Of a stretch of DNA of 64,000 bases, positions 38,286 to 46,175 are shown in pieces. The notes below the pieces were generated by a model. The model ran no database searches and was not told where the DNA came from. It saw only the letters and a list, made by a program, of their open reading frames with translations. The stretch's first letter is position 1. The number at the start of each line of letters is the position of its first letter. The stretch comes from an uncultured Roseibium sp. (GTDB lineage: Bacteria > Pseudomonadota > Alphaproteobacteria > Rhizobiales > Stappiaceae): positions 165,425 to 229,424 of the forward strand of contig NZ_CANMNP010000010.1 in assembly GCF_947499295.1 (NCBI RefSeq), read 5' to 3'. The position numbers were made by a program, and so were the translations under genes.

Positions 38286-38288
38286 TGG

Positions 38289-40115
38289 CTATTCCACGGT
38301 CACAGATTTTGCGAGGTTTCGAGGTTGGTCGACATCCGTACCCATGAAAACCGCGGTGTGATAGGCAATTAGCTGAACAGGCAAGGCATAAATGATTGGT
38401 GCAACAATATCCGACATATCCGGAAGGACTACAGTGTTCTGCGCCGCGTTCCCGCATTCCCGTGCGCCGCGTTGGTCTGTAAGAAGCACAATATTGCCGC
38501 CCCGCGCGGCAACTTCCTGCATGTTGGAGACCGTTTTCTCGTAAATTCCGTCATAAGGAGCAATGACGAAGACAGGCATATTCTCGTCGATCAACGCGAT
38601 CGGTCCATGCTTCAATTCACCTGCCGCGTAGCCTTCAGCGTGGATATACGAAAGCTCCTTGAGTTTGAGCGCGCCTTCCAGCGCAAGAGGGAAATTTGTG
38701 GCCCGGCCGAGATAGAGCGCGTTGTTGGCTTTCGACAGAGGTTGCGAGAGCTTTTCAATATCGGCTTCCAAACCAAGCGCCTTCAGTGCCAGGCTTGGCA
38801 CCTCCGTCAGTTCAGCAACAAGTGAACGTTCACGTTCGGCTGAAAGCACCCCTCGCTCACGGCCAGCCTGAAGTGCGAGCGCGGCAAGAACTGCAAGTTG
38901 GCAGGTGAAGGCCTTTGTCGACGCCACGCCAATTTCCGGACCTGCGATTGTCGGGAAAACTATGTCAGCTTCACGCGCGATCGTGCTTTCAGGAACATTG
39001 ACGATTGCACCGATTGCGGCCCCGTGCTCTTTGCAATAACGCAGCGATGCCAACGTATCGGCCGTTTCACCGGATTGCGAGATGAAGAGCGCCGTATCCA
39101 TCGCACCAACGGGCGTTTCCCGGTATCGAAACTCACTCGCGATATCGATTTCGACTGGAAGACGTGCGTATTTCTCAAACCAGTATTTGGCAACAAGTCC
39201 AGCCAGATATGCGGTCCCGCAAGCCGTAACAATAAGCCTGGAAAGATCCTTGAAATTGAGTGCTTGCGAACCGTCAACTTTCGCCGCGTTTGCGGAATAA
39301 TCAAAGTACCGAGACAATGTGTGACCAAGCACTTCTGGCTGTTCGTGAATTTCCTTAGCCATAAAATGCTTGTAATTGCCCTTTTCCATAAGACTAGACG
39401 TCACTGAAGACCTGGCTTCAGGGCGAACAACTTTATGATTGTCCTGGTCATAAATCTCGGCACCGGAACGGGTCACAACCGCCCAGTCACCCTCTTCCAG
39501 ATAGGTGATGCGATCTGTGAAGGGTGAAAGCGCAATCGCGTCAGACCCTAAAAACATTTCCCCATCACCATGGCCAATGGCCAATGGCGATCCTTTGCGC
39601 GCGCCAATCATAAGGTCCCCTTCATCTTCAAAAAGAAGTGCGAGGGCAAAGGCTCCCTTCAATCTTGGCAGCACGCCAGCAACGGCGTCTTGGGGAGACA
39701 GTCCTTTCGCCATTGCAATATTGATAAGGTGGGCGACGACTTCCGTGTCGGTTTCAGTATCCAGAATGGCTCCGGCGCTAACTATTTCGTCCCGCAAGTC
39801 AAGATAGTTTTCAATAATGCCATTGTGCACAACGGTGACAGAACCTGCCTGATGGGGATGAGCATTTGAGACGGTTGGCGCTCCATGTGTTGCCCAACGC
39901 GTGTGCCCTATCCCGGACGTACCAGAAAGAGGCGCGTTTTCGAGAGAGCTTTCCAAATTGCGCAGCTTTCCTTCTGCACGGCGCCGCACGATCTTGCCAT
40001 CGACCAGCGTCGCCACACCGGCAGAATCATAGCCGCGATATTCAAGCCTTTTCAGGGAATCAATGATCCTGGGAGCAGCTTCAATATTACCCAAAACGCC
40101 GACAATGCCACACAT
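38289..40115 (-). CDS. glmS: Glutamine-fructose-6-phosphate aminotransferase GlmS
   Basis: Makes glucosamine-6-phosphate from fructose-6-phosphate and glutamine, the first step to UDP-GlcNAc. 608 residues. N-terminal amidohydrolase with nucleophile C2 (MCGIVGVLG) and GHTRWATHG; C-terminal isomerase has two SIS domains (CGTAYLAGLV, SQSGETADTL, STKAFTCQL) and ends with the conserved LAKSVTVE. No glmS ribozyme is expected in this phylum and none is seen. glmU lies 120 nt upstream. Confidence 0.98.
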   Translation of the reverse strand: MCGIVGVLGNIEAAPRIIDSLKRLEYRGYDSAGVATLVDGKIVRRRAEGKLRNLESSLENAPLSGTSGIGHTRWATHGAPTVSNAHPHQAGSVTVVHNGIIENYLDLRDEIVSAGAILDTETDTEVVAHLINIAMAKGLSPQDAVAGVLPRLKGAFALALLFEDEGDLMIGARKGSPLAIGHGDGEMFLGSDAIALSPFTDRITYLEEGDWAVVTRSGAEIYDQDNHKVVRPEARSSVTSSLMEKGNYKHFMAKEIHEQPEVLGHTLSRYFDYSANAAKVDGSQALNFKDLSRLIVTACGTAYLAGLVAKYWFEKYARLPVEIDIASEFRYRETPVGAMDTALFISQSGETADTLASLRYCKEHGAAIGAIVNVPESTIAREADIVFPTIAGPEIGVASTKAFTCQLAVLAALALQAGRERGVLSAERERSLVAELTEVPSLALKALGLEADIEKLSQPLSKANNALYLGRATNFPLALEGALKLKELSYIHAEGYAAGELKHGPIALIDENMPVFVIAPYDGIYEKTVSNMQEVAARGGNIVLLTDQRGARECGNAAQNTVVLPDMSDIVAPIIYALPVQLIAYHTAVFMGTDVDQPRNLAKSVTVE

Positions 40116-40235
40116 GAAGAATGCCTTAAAAACCTGATTTGTCTGATCGCATTGCTTTAGACGACAGAGCCTTGGGGACTGAAATCAAACCCTGTTTCAG
40201 AACGTGACAAGATTTTGCCCAAAGCCTGGAAAACG

Positions 40236-41591
40236 TCAGGCTTTTGAGTCCTTCTCAGCCTGCAATTTTTCTCGAAGCTTCTTCGCTCGTCCGGTCTTCT
40301 CGATTTGCTTCGACCGTCCAAAGACAAGCGAATCTCTCGAAACATCGTTGGTGATCACGCTTCCAGCCGACACAAAAGCTCCGTTACCGAGTTTGATTGG
40401 TGCAACAAGTGTTGAGTTGGATCCGACAAAACTGCCAGCACCAACTTCGGTTCTGTGTTTGAGGTAACCATCGTAGTTACACGTTATTGTACCAGCGCCT
40501 ATATTTGACTTTGATCCGACACTGGCATCCCCGATGTAACTGAGGTGATTTGCCTTTGCGCCGGAACCGAATGTTGCGTTCTTCACTTCAACAAAATTTC
40601 CGACACGCGTATCTGATCCAAGCACAGCTCCGGGACGCAGGCGAGCATAGGGCCCGACAATGCTGTCAGCTCCCACGGTGGCACCTTCCAGATGACTGAA
40701 TGCCCTGATTTTCGCGCCTTTCGCCACTTTTACACCGGCGGCAAAAACGACATTCTGTTCCACCGTGACCCCAGGTTCGAGGTTCGTGTCGTGTGAAAAG
40801 AACACTGTGTGTGGCGCAACGAGCGTGCACCCCTTTTCGAGCGCGTCCATGCGCATTCTCTTCTGAAAGTCGGCTTCGCAAGATGCTAGTTGAAGACGCG
40901 TGTTGATCCCTTGTGTTTCTGTTTCTGAACCAGTCACCGCCACAACTTTCAAACCGCGCGCGTTTGCAACTTCAACCGCGTCTGTGAGGTAAAACTCGTT
41001 TTTTGCATTTTCGTTTCCGATAGCTTCCATCAGAGCCAAGGCATGCTGACCTGCAAAACCCATTATGCCTGAGTTACATACCGTGATCTTTCGCTCTTCC
41101 TCACTCGCGTCCTTTTCCTCGCGAATGGCAGTCAACTGCCCGTCTTTGATGAGCAAACGGCCATATCCAAATGGATTTGCAGACCTGAAGCCGAGAACGG
41201 CGACATCTGCGCCTGATTGCAGAGCCTGACGGACTTTCATGATCGTCGAAGCTGTCACCAGTGGTGTGTCGCCGAATACGACCACTACATCGTCGGCCTC
41301 GATCTCCAATGCAGGCTTTGCCGATAAGGCAGCATGTGCCGTTCCAAGCCTGTCATGTTGAACATAACAACGCGCTGTCGGCGCAAGTCGGTAAACGAGC
41401 TCCTCAAGCTGCGGCATGTCAGGGCCGGTGACCACCGAAATTCTGTCCGAGCCGGCTTGTTTCAACACCTTCAAGACATGTCCAACCATCGGCAGGCCGC
41501 CGATCTCATGCATCACTTTTGGCAGATCGGACTTCATGCGTGTACCAAGGCCGGCGGCAAGGACAATTGAAAGGCAGCTGCGCGTTGTCAT
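40236..41591 (-). CDS. glmU: Bifunctional GlmU
   Basis: N-acetylglucosamine-1-phosphate uridyltransferase and glucosamine-1-phosphate acetyltransferase, producing UDP-GlcNAc for peptidoglycan and LPS. 451 residues. Pyrophosphorylase motif LAAGLGTRMKSDLPKVMHE at 12-30; left-handed beta-helix repeats from about 250 (SHLEGATVGADSIVGPYARLRPG; HLSYIGDASVGSKSNIGAG) with catalytic region. Upstream neighbour of glmS, together covering two of the pathway's genes. Confidence 0.97.
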   Translation of the reverse strand: MTTRSCLSIVLAAGLGTRMKSDLPKVMHEIGGLPMVGHVLKVLKQAGSDRISVVTGPDMPQLEELVYRLAPTARCYVQHDRLGTAHAALSAKPALEIEADDVVVVFGDTPLVTASTIMKVRQALQSGADVAVLGFRSANPFGYGRLLIKDGQLTAIREEKDASEEERKITVCNSGIMGFAGQHALALMEAIGNENAKNEFYLTDAVEVANARGLKVVAVTGSETETQGINTRLQLASCEADFQKRMRMDALEKGCTLVAPHTVFFSHDTNLEPGVTVEQNVVFAAGVKVAKGAKIRAFSHLEGATVGADSIVGPYARLRPGAVLGSDTRVGNFVEVKNATFGSGAKANHLSYIGDASVGSKSNIGAGTITCNYDGYLKHRTEVGAGSFVGSNSTLVAPIKLGNGAFVSAGSVITNDVSRDSLVFGRSKQIEKTGRAKKLREKLQAEKDSKA

Positions 41592-41773
41592 GGAAGTTCC
41601 ATTTTCGAAAGCATGTGTCGATCAGGTGGAATCGGTCTTTATATGCCCCGATCCACAGAACATTGAAAGATCTGACTTAAGCCCCATTTCCGTTTGCCGT
41701 CCGTTAACCATAATTAGCACCTGATACGCTATCTTCTGTGAGATTCGATATTCGCGATCGGGAAACCGGGTAA

Positions 41774-43000
41774 TTGGCAAAGCCTCAGGAACAAAAAACA
41801 CTCAGGGATACCATCCGTGAAACCTTCACGCCTTCTCGTGTTGGGCTGCTTTCCTGGGCTTTTATTGCGGTTATCATGGGAACAATTGGAGTTGCGTCCT
41901 ACCAATTCGGTGGCGACACTCCAAATCGTTCTTCGGGTTCACTGGTAACTTCCGGCCTGGTTTTGCCGCCCGCGGGTGATATCGAGACGACTGCGTCGAC
42001 CCCTGCAACTGGACGCATCCCCGTCGAAATCCTGCAAGTACCGCACAACAGACTGGATTTTGATGCGGTCAATCTGAACCAAAGCCAGATTGAAGTTCTT
42101 CAACGCGAAATTGTCGGGCTGCGCCGAAGGCTCAGTGCATTGACCGAACAGAATGTGGCCTATTCTCGCCGAATAGCGGCTCTGGAGAAGCAGGTGGCGG
42201 TCGCAAAGCTGTCGGACGCAGCAAACCCAATAACCCGAGGTGACGTAAGCATTGAACCCGCACCGGGTGTGGTGATTACCAGAGCGAAACCTGACCAGCA
42301 AAACTCAATTGCGTCCCAGACAGCGGCCGCAGACAATCCGAGTGTCACCCAACAAACAAATACCGGAATAGAAATGTTGGCCGGGAACAAACGGGACGCT
42401 ACACAGAAAAACGTCCCGCCGCGTAGAATCGCCATCTACACCCCAAAAGGCAACACGCCCGGCGAATTTGTCACAGATGAAGCAAACCAGGAACCTGTAC
42501 GAATCGTGCAATTGCCTCGGGTCGGCCCTGACCCAATCGTGACGGGTTCAATACCAGCGCAAACCGTTGACACACTGCCGGAGCAAACAGCGCCTCCGGC
42601 TGAGCCATTCGACGCAAACCCGACCCAAACTCGAGCCAAACCCGCGGTCATATCTCCCTCCAGTGCAGCGGGACGGTTGCGTGGAGGTGGAGAAAATCAG
42701 ATCAAACGCAGTGATTTTGGGGCCGTGATCGGTCACTACAGAAACATCGCTTCTGCTGCCAAGGCCTGGGCCGATTTCAAGGAACAGAACGAAGAACGCA
42801 TGCGTGATCTTCGCCCGCTTCTCATGAACAGGCAAGGCACTGAGGGTGGTATCGCCCTTCTCGTCGGACCTTTTGGAAATGCTGCCGATGCAGCTGTTGC
42901 CTGCCTGCATCTGCTGGACGTGACCAGCCTGTGCCACCCTGCCCTTTATGCAGGCGAACCCTTGATTGCTGCGGCTGAATTCAGGGACACCGCATTCTAA
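41774..43000 (+). CDS. Membrane-anchored SPOR-like protein
   Basis: 408 residues. Start TTG at 41774, directly after an in-frame TAA at 41771; the next ATG would cut the membrane helix. Cytoplasmic basic/polar N-terminus, one helix (about 23-44, VGLLSWAFIAVIMGTIGVAS), a coiled-coil stretch (about 95-140, LQREIVGLRRRLSALTEQN), a long Pro/Thr/Gln-rich linker, and a C-terminal domain (about 320-395: DFGAVIGHYRNIASAAKAW, ALLVGPFGNAADAAVACLHL) resembling SPOR. SPOR domains bind denuded septal peptidoglycan, so a division or envelope role is inferred. No recognised named ortholog. Confidence 0.75.
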   Translation: MAKPQEQKTLRDTIRETFTPSRVGLLSWAFIAVIMGTIGVASYQFGGDTPNRSSGSLVTSGLVLPPAGDIETTASTPATGRIPVEILQVPHNRLDFDAVNLNQSQIEVLQREIVGLRRRLSALTEQNVAYSRRIAALEKQVAVAKLSDAANPITRGDVSIEPAPGVVITRAKPDQQNSIASQTAAADNPSVTQQTNTGIEMLAGNKRDATQKNVPPRRIAIYTPKGNTPGEFVTDEANQEPVRIVQLPRVGPDPIVTGSIPAQTVDTLPEQTAPPAEPFDANPTQTRAKPAVISPSSAAGRLRGGGENQIKRSDFGAVIGHYRNIASAAKAWADFKEQNEERMRDLRPLLMNRQGTEGGIALLVGPFGNAADAAVACLHLLDVTSLCHPALYAGEPLIAAAEFRDTAF

Positions 43001-43083
43001 AGACTGCAGGTGTGCTTTGTGCTTCGGCAAGCACCGGTTTCGGTTTGACGGCTCCGCTAACTCAGTTCCAATGCTTTGCCTTG

Positions 43084-43824
43084 CTATCCAATGTACTGGA
43101 ACGCTGGAAATGTCTCCAGCAGCCAATATGAGAATACGGCCATTTGCCCGGTCAAAAACAGCACCCCGGTCAAAACAAGCACACCACCCATGGTTTTTTC
43201 CACCGCCCCCATGTGCTTGCGGAAACGTTTCATGAAATTCAGGAACGGACCCGCGAAAAGGGCTGCAATCAGAAACGGAACGCCCAGCCCGACCGCATAA
43301 GCACTCAGCAGAAGCGCACCTTGACCGACGGTATCCTCAGTGCCTGCCACAAACAGGATCGCAGCAAGGATCGGACCGACACACGGCGTCCAGCCAAATC
43401 CGAAAGCAAGGCCGATGACATAAGCGCCCAACGGGCCTGCGGGCTTCCTGTCGACGTGGACTCGCGCTTCTCGATAAAGAAGACCTATTCGAAACACCCC
43501 GAGAAAGTGGAGACCCATGATGATGATCGCAACGCCAGCGATGTACCCGAGATAGTCAAGATAGGCCCGGATGAACTGGCCAAGAAAACTTGCCGTTGCA
43601 CCGAGCAAGACAAAGACGGTTGAGAACCCCAGCACGAAAATCAAAGCACTGAAGAATACGCGGCGGGTAGCAGCATGCTTGTCGTCGTCCTCGCCTGTGA
43701 GTTCTTCAAGCGAAACGCCAGCAAGAAAACCGAGATAAGGAGGCACCAGAGGCAGCACGCATGGAGAGACGAATGACAGGACACCTGCCAATGCGGCGCC
43801 AACAATTGTCACATCCTGGATCAT
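43084..43824 (-). CDS. ccdA: Cytochrome c biogenesis protein CcdA
   Basis: Six-helix membrane protein passing electrons from cytoplasmic thioredoxin to periplasmic thiol systems; 246 residues. The two conserved cysteines are in SFVSPCVLPLVPPYLGFLAG (helix 1) and FGFGWTPCVGPILAAIL (helix 4). No thioredoxin-like partner gene is adjacent. Convergent with the SPOR-like gene; separated from the TAXI protein gene by about 150 nt. Confidence 0.95.
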   Translation of the reverse strand: MIQDVTIVGAALAGVLSFVSPCVLPLVPPYLGFLAGVSLEELTGEDDDKHAATRRVFFSALIFVLGFSTVFVLLGATASFLGQFIRAYLDYLGYIAGVAIIIMGLHFLGVFRIGLLYREARVHVDRKPAGPLGAYVIGLAFGFGWTPCVGPILAAILFVAGTEDTVGQGALLLSAYAVGLGVPFLIAALFAGPFLNFMKRFRKHMGAVEKTMGGVLVLTGVLFLTGQMAVFSYWLLETFPAFQYIG

Positions 43825-43972
43825 CTAAATTTCCGGCTTAGTTTGGATTGAGGTCCGACCGTAGCCGGGTTGTTGTCTACAAACCTGTTTAACTGCACTG
43901 ACGGCTTGCAAAAAGACAAAAGCCGCTCACCTTTTAGCGAGGTGCCTCATCTCAGTCAGCCGATGTCAATTC

Positions 43973-45010
43973 TCAAGGCAATAAGCCCTGTTCCTGAAAA
44001 AAGCGCAATGCGCCAGGATGTAGCGGTGCTGCTGCGCCAAAGTCAGTCATATCGCCAGAACTCAAGGTACCAAGTGCCGGGTGCAACTCCTTGAATCCTT
44101 CAAAGTTCTCGTAAACCGCCTTCACAAGAGTTCCGACGATTTCATCTGGCATCTTTGCCGATGTCATAAAGGTCGCAACAACGCCGAACGATTCGATCGC
44201 AGTGTCATTGCCATAGGTATCAGCAGGTATGTCGGCCCTTCTGTAATATGGAGACTGTTGAAGGATCGCATCGACTGCAGAACTCTCAATACCGAGCAGC
44301 CTGACGCCGCATTGCTGCTGCGTTTCTTCAATCAACGCTGCCGGATGACCGATAAGTACGAAATATGCATCGATGGTGTCAGAGCAGAGCGCGTCGGCCA
44401 ATTGGGATGTCTTCAGGTTTGAAAGATTACCTTGGTCTTCATCTGTCCAACCGATCCTGCGAATAATGGCAGACCAGGAAGCTGCGGAACCGGATCCGCT
44501 GCTTCCGACATTGATCCGGGCGCCCTTTAGATCATCGAACTTCTCGTACCCTGAACTTCGCTTCACAACGACAGTGGCGACTTCCGGATGCAGCGAGAAA
44601 ACGGTCCGGAGATCATCGAAAGGTACCGATGACGCGAAGATGGAACTCCCGTGATAGGCGTGGTGTGCCCAATCCGATTGAACGTAGCCAAAATCAAGGT
44701 TCCCTTCCCTCAACTGATCAATGTTGGAGATAGACCCAAGCGTGGTTTCAGCCGAGCACCTGACACCATGATCATGTCGGTCCAGATTGACAATCCTGCA
44801 AGTCGCTCCACCAGAAGGGTAGTAGACCCCGGTTACTCCGGCCGTACCGATCGTGACGAAATACTGATCGTCGCTCAAGGCGGAGCTAGTGGCCGTGCTT
44901 AAAGCAAGCGCGAGTGTAACAACGGCAAGACAAGATGACCGGAATCCCGTTCCTGACCCAGATTTTGAAGAAATAAAAAAAATAAACCCATCTCCTCGAC
45001 ATGCTCGCAC
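43973..45010 (-). CDS. TAXI family TRAP-type solute-binding protein
   Basis: Periplasmic binding protein of the TRAP-associated extracytoplasmic immunogenic type. Family motifs: TIGTAGVTGVYYPSGGATC, STLGSISNIDQLREGNLDFGYVQSD, INVGSSGSGSAASW. A signal peptide ends near the SSALS residues. The start is uncertain: the frame is open to 45175 but crosses a terminator hairpin at 45105. GTG at 45010 is used here. An ATG at 44991 with GAGGAG lies one frame off, just before a T8 run; adding one T would join it to this frame, so an indel or a rare ATT start is possible. No TRAP permease gene is nearby. Confidence 0.8.
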   Translation of the reverse strand: MRACRGDGFIFFISSKSGSGTGFRSSCLAVVTLALALSTATSSALSDDQYFVTIGTAGVTGVYYPSGGATCRIVNLDRHDHGVRCSAETTLGSISNIDQLREGNLDFGYVQSDWAHHAYHGSSIFASSVPFDDLRTVFSLHPEVATVVVKRSSGYEKFDDLKGARINVGSSGSGSAASWSAIIRRIGWTDEDQGNLSNLKTSQLADALCSDTIDAYFVLIGHPAALIEETQQQCGVRLLGIESSAVDAILQQSPYYRRADIPADTYGNDTAIESFGVVATFMTSAKMPDEIVGTLVKAVYENFEGFKELHPALGTLSSGDMTDFGAAAPLHPGALRFFQEQGLLP

Positions 45011-45104
45011 CGTATTGCCGGGCAACGAATACCAAATCAAAAGATTTCTGACCAGTTCACCTTGCCTGGTTCCGCTGGACAGAAGCAGTTTGTGACAGAC
45101 AACA

Positions 45105-45128
45105 AAAAAGGCGCTCAAGCGCCTTTTT
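45105..45128. terminator. Bidirectional rho-independent terminator
   Basis: 10-bp stem AAAAAGGCGC / GCGCCTTTTT with loop TCAA. T-runs occur on both strands. It lies 68 nt past the stop of the 97-residue hypothetical gene on the minus strand, and separates it from the TAXI gene. Confidence 0.85.
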
Positions 45129-45195
45129 GAACTCAGACTTCTGCCTGAATGAACATGCTCCGGCCCCCAACCCAAGGCCGGTCATATCCACACGT

Positions 45196-45489
45196 CTAGT
45201 TTGCCTTCCCTCCGTTTATGACTTCGAACAGCTGTCCTTCCAGGGTCTCCTGATCGGCACCGTCCCTCAAACCCTGGCGCCACTGATCAAGTATCAGTCT
45301 CAAACCCAGCGTCTCACGGCTATGTGGAAGATCACCCACGAAGGATGCGAAAAACGCATCCAGCTGTTGCCTGTCTATCAAGCCCTGATCAATCAGTCCG
45401 TGAATGAGGGTCATCGTTGCCGCGATGTGCCCTTTCACGAAATCGAACTCCACCGAGCTCGTGTGTGTGTCCATCGTTGTTGATTGCAT
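45196..45489 (-). CDS. Hypothetical protein, 97 residues
   Basis: Unrecognised. ATG at 45489 with AGAGG 4-5 nt upstream; in-frame alternatives are TTG at 45501 and ATG at 45474. The product is soluble, mostly helical and acidic, with HTSSVEFDFVKGHIAATMT and GLIDRQQLDAFFASFVGD segments and no cysteines. Its own terminator follows at 45105, supporting a real transcription unit. It faces the AT-rich gap upstream of tRNA-Lys. Confidence 0.6.
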   Translation of the reverse strand: MQSTTMDTHTSSVEFDFVKGHIAATMTLIHGLIDQGLIDRQQLDAFFASFVGDLPHSRETLGLRLILDQWRQGLRDGADQETLEGQLFEVINGGKAN

Positions 45490-45860
45490 GTAACCTCTCA
45501 AGTGCCCAAAGACGTTACCCTACAAAGCTTTATTGCGCCACCTGACAGTTTTTGCAGGAGAATGATCATTATTTTCTTAAATTTGAATCTATTTGATTAG
45601 CATTTAAAATGTATTTGAAATGAATAGCTGTATATTCAATTTTTCATCGCTACTAATCGATTTTTTTATTTGAATTTTCTTTCACGCTTGAGTTCTCATG
45701 AGCGTTTATTCAGCGTTCAAACAGCATTCGTTATGTTTTTTTCGAGGCTGTTGAAAAAATCGAAATTGCCTCTTGCAATGTCCTCTTTGTCGGCCTAAAC
45801 ACACGCCACCAACGCGGTGGCGACCATAGCAAACCGTGTTGTTGCACCGGAAATTGGTGA
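45490..45860. other. AT-rich non-coding region upstream of tRNA-Lys
   Basis: 371 nt without a credible gene; roughly 30% G+C between about 45541 and 45780, against the high 50s around it. It holds the leader of the 97-residue hypothetical on one side, a candidate tRNA promoter (45773-45801) and a hairpin CGCCACC / GGTGGCG at 45804-45822. No transposase, integrase or direct repeat of the tRNA end is seen. Confidence 0.6.
45773..45801 (+). promoter_or_regulatory. Candidate promoter of tRNA-Lys
   Basis: TTGCAA (45773-45778), 17-nt spacer, TAAACA (45796-45801), about 60 nt before the tRNA. The -10 is a modest match, so this is tentative. Confidence 0.4.
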
Positions 45861-45936
45861 GAGCCGATAGCTCAGCTGGTAGAGCAACTGACTTTTAATC
45901 AGTAGGTCCAGGGTTCGAACCCCTGTCGGCTCACCA
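45861..45936 (+). tRNA. tRNA-Lys (anticodon TTT)
   Basis: 76 nt cloverleaf: acceptor GAGCCGA pairs with TCGGCTC, discriminator A and an encoded CCA end. D arm AGCTCAGCTGGTAGAGCA, anticodon stem ACTGA / TCAGT with loop CTTTTAA giving anticodon TTT, and T arm CAGGGTTCGAACCCCTG. All arms pair well. It stands alone, with no other tRNA in the window. Confidence 0.98.
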
Positions 45937-46175
45937 ATATTTCCAAAGGCTTAGCGATCCATCCAAAATCTTGAGCGAGATTTAGCTGCGTGGCGATTGA
46001 ACGCTGACGCGATGCCTTTTGCGGTTTGTTGAACGCAAATGAAAAAGAGCCGACCCTTTAAGAAGCGCCGGCCCTCACCACTCTCAATAACCCTTAAGAA
46101 CCGACCCATTTGCTAGGTCATTTCCAGGTATTGGCTGCTTAAGACTTCGATAAGCAAGAAAGCTGAAATTCGGCC

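Noticed and set aside
40116..40235. glmS ribozyme upstream of glmS
   Set aside because: The 120-nt gap is too short and the ribozyme is known from Gram-positive bacteria; no matching structure seen.
45010..45175. Upstream extension of the TAXI protein to 45175
   Set aside because: It would pass through the terminator hairpin at 45105-45128 and adds no signal-like sequence.
45861..45936. tRNA-Lys as an attachment site of an integrated element
   Set aside because: No integrase gene and no second copy of the tRNA 3' end was found in the window.
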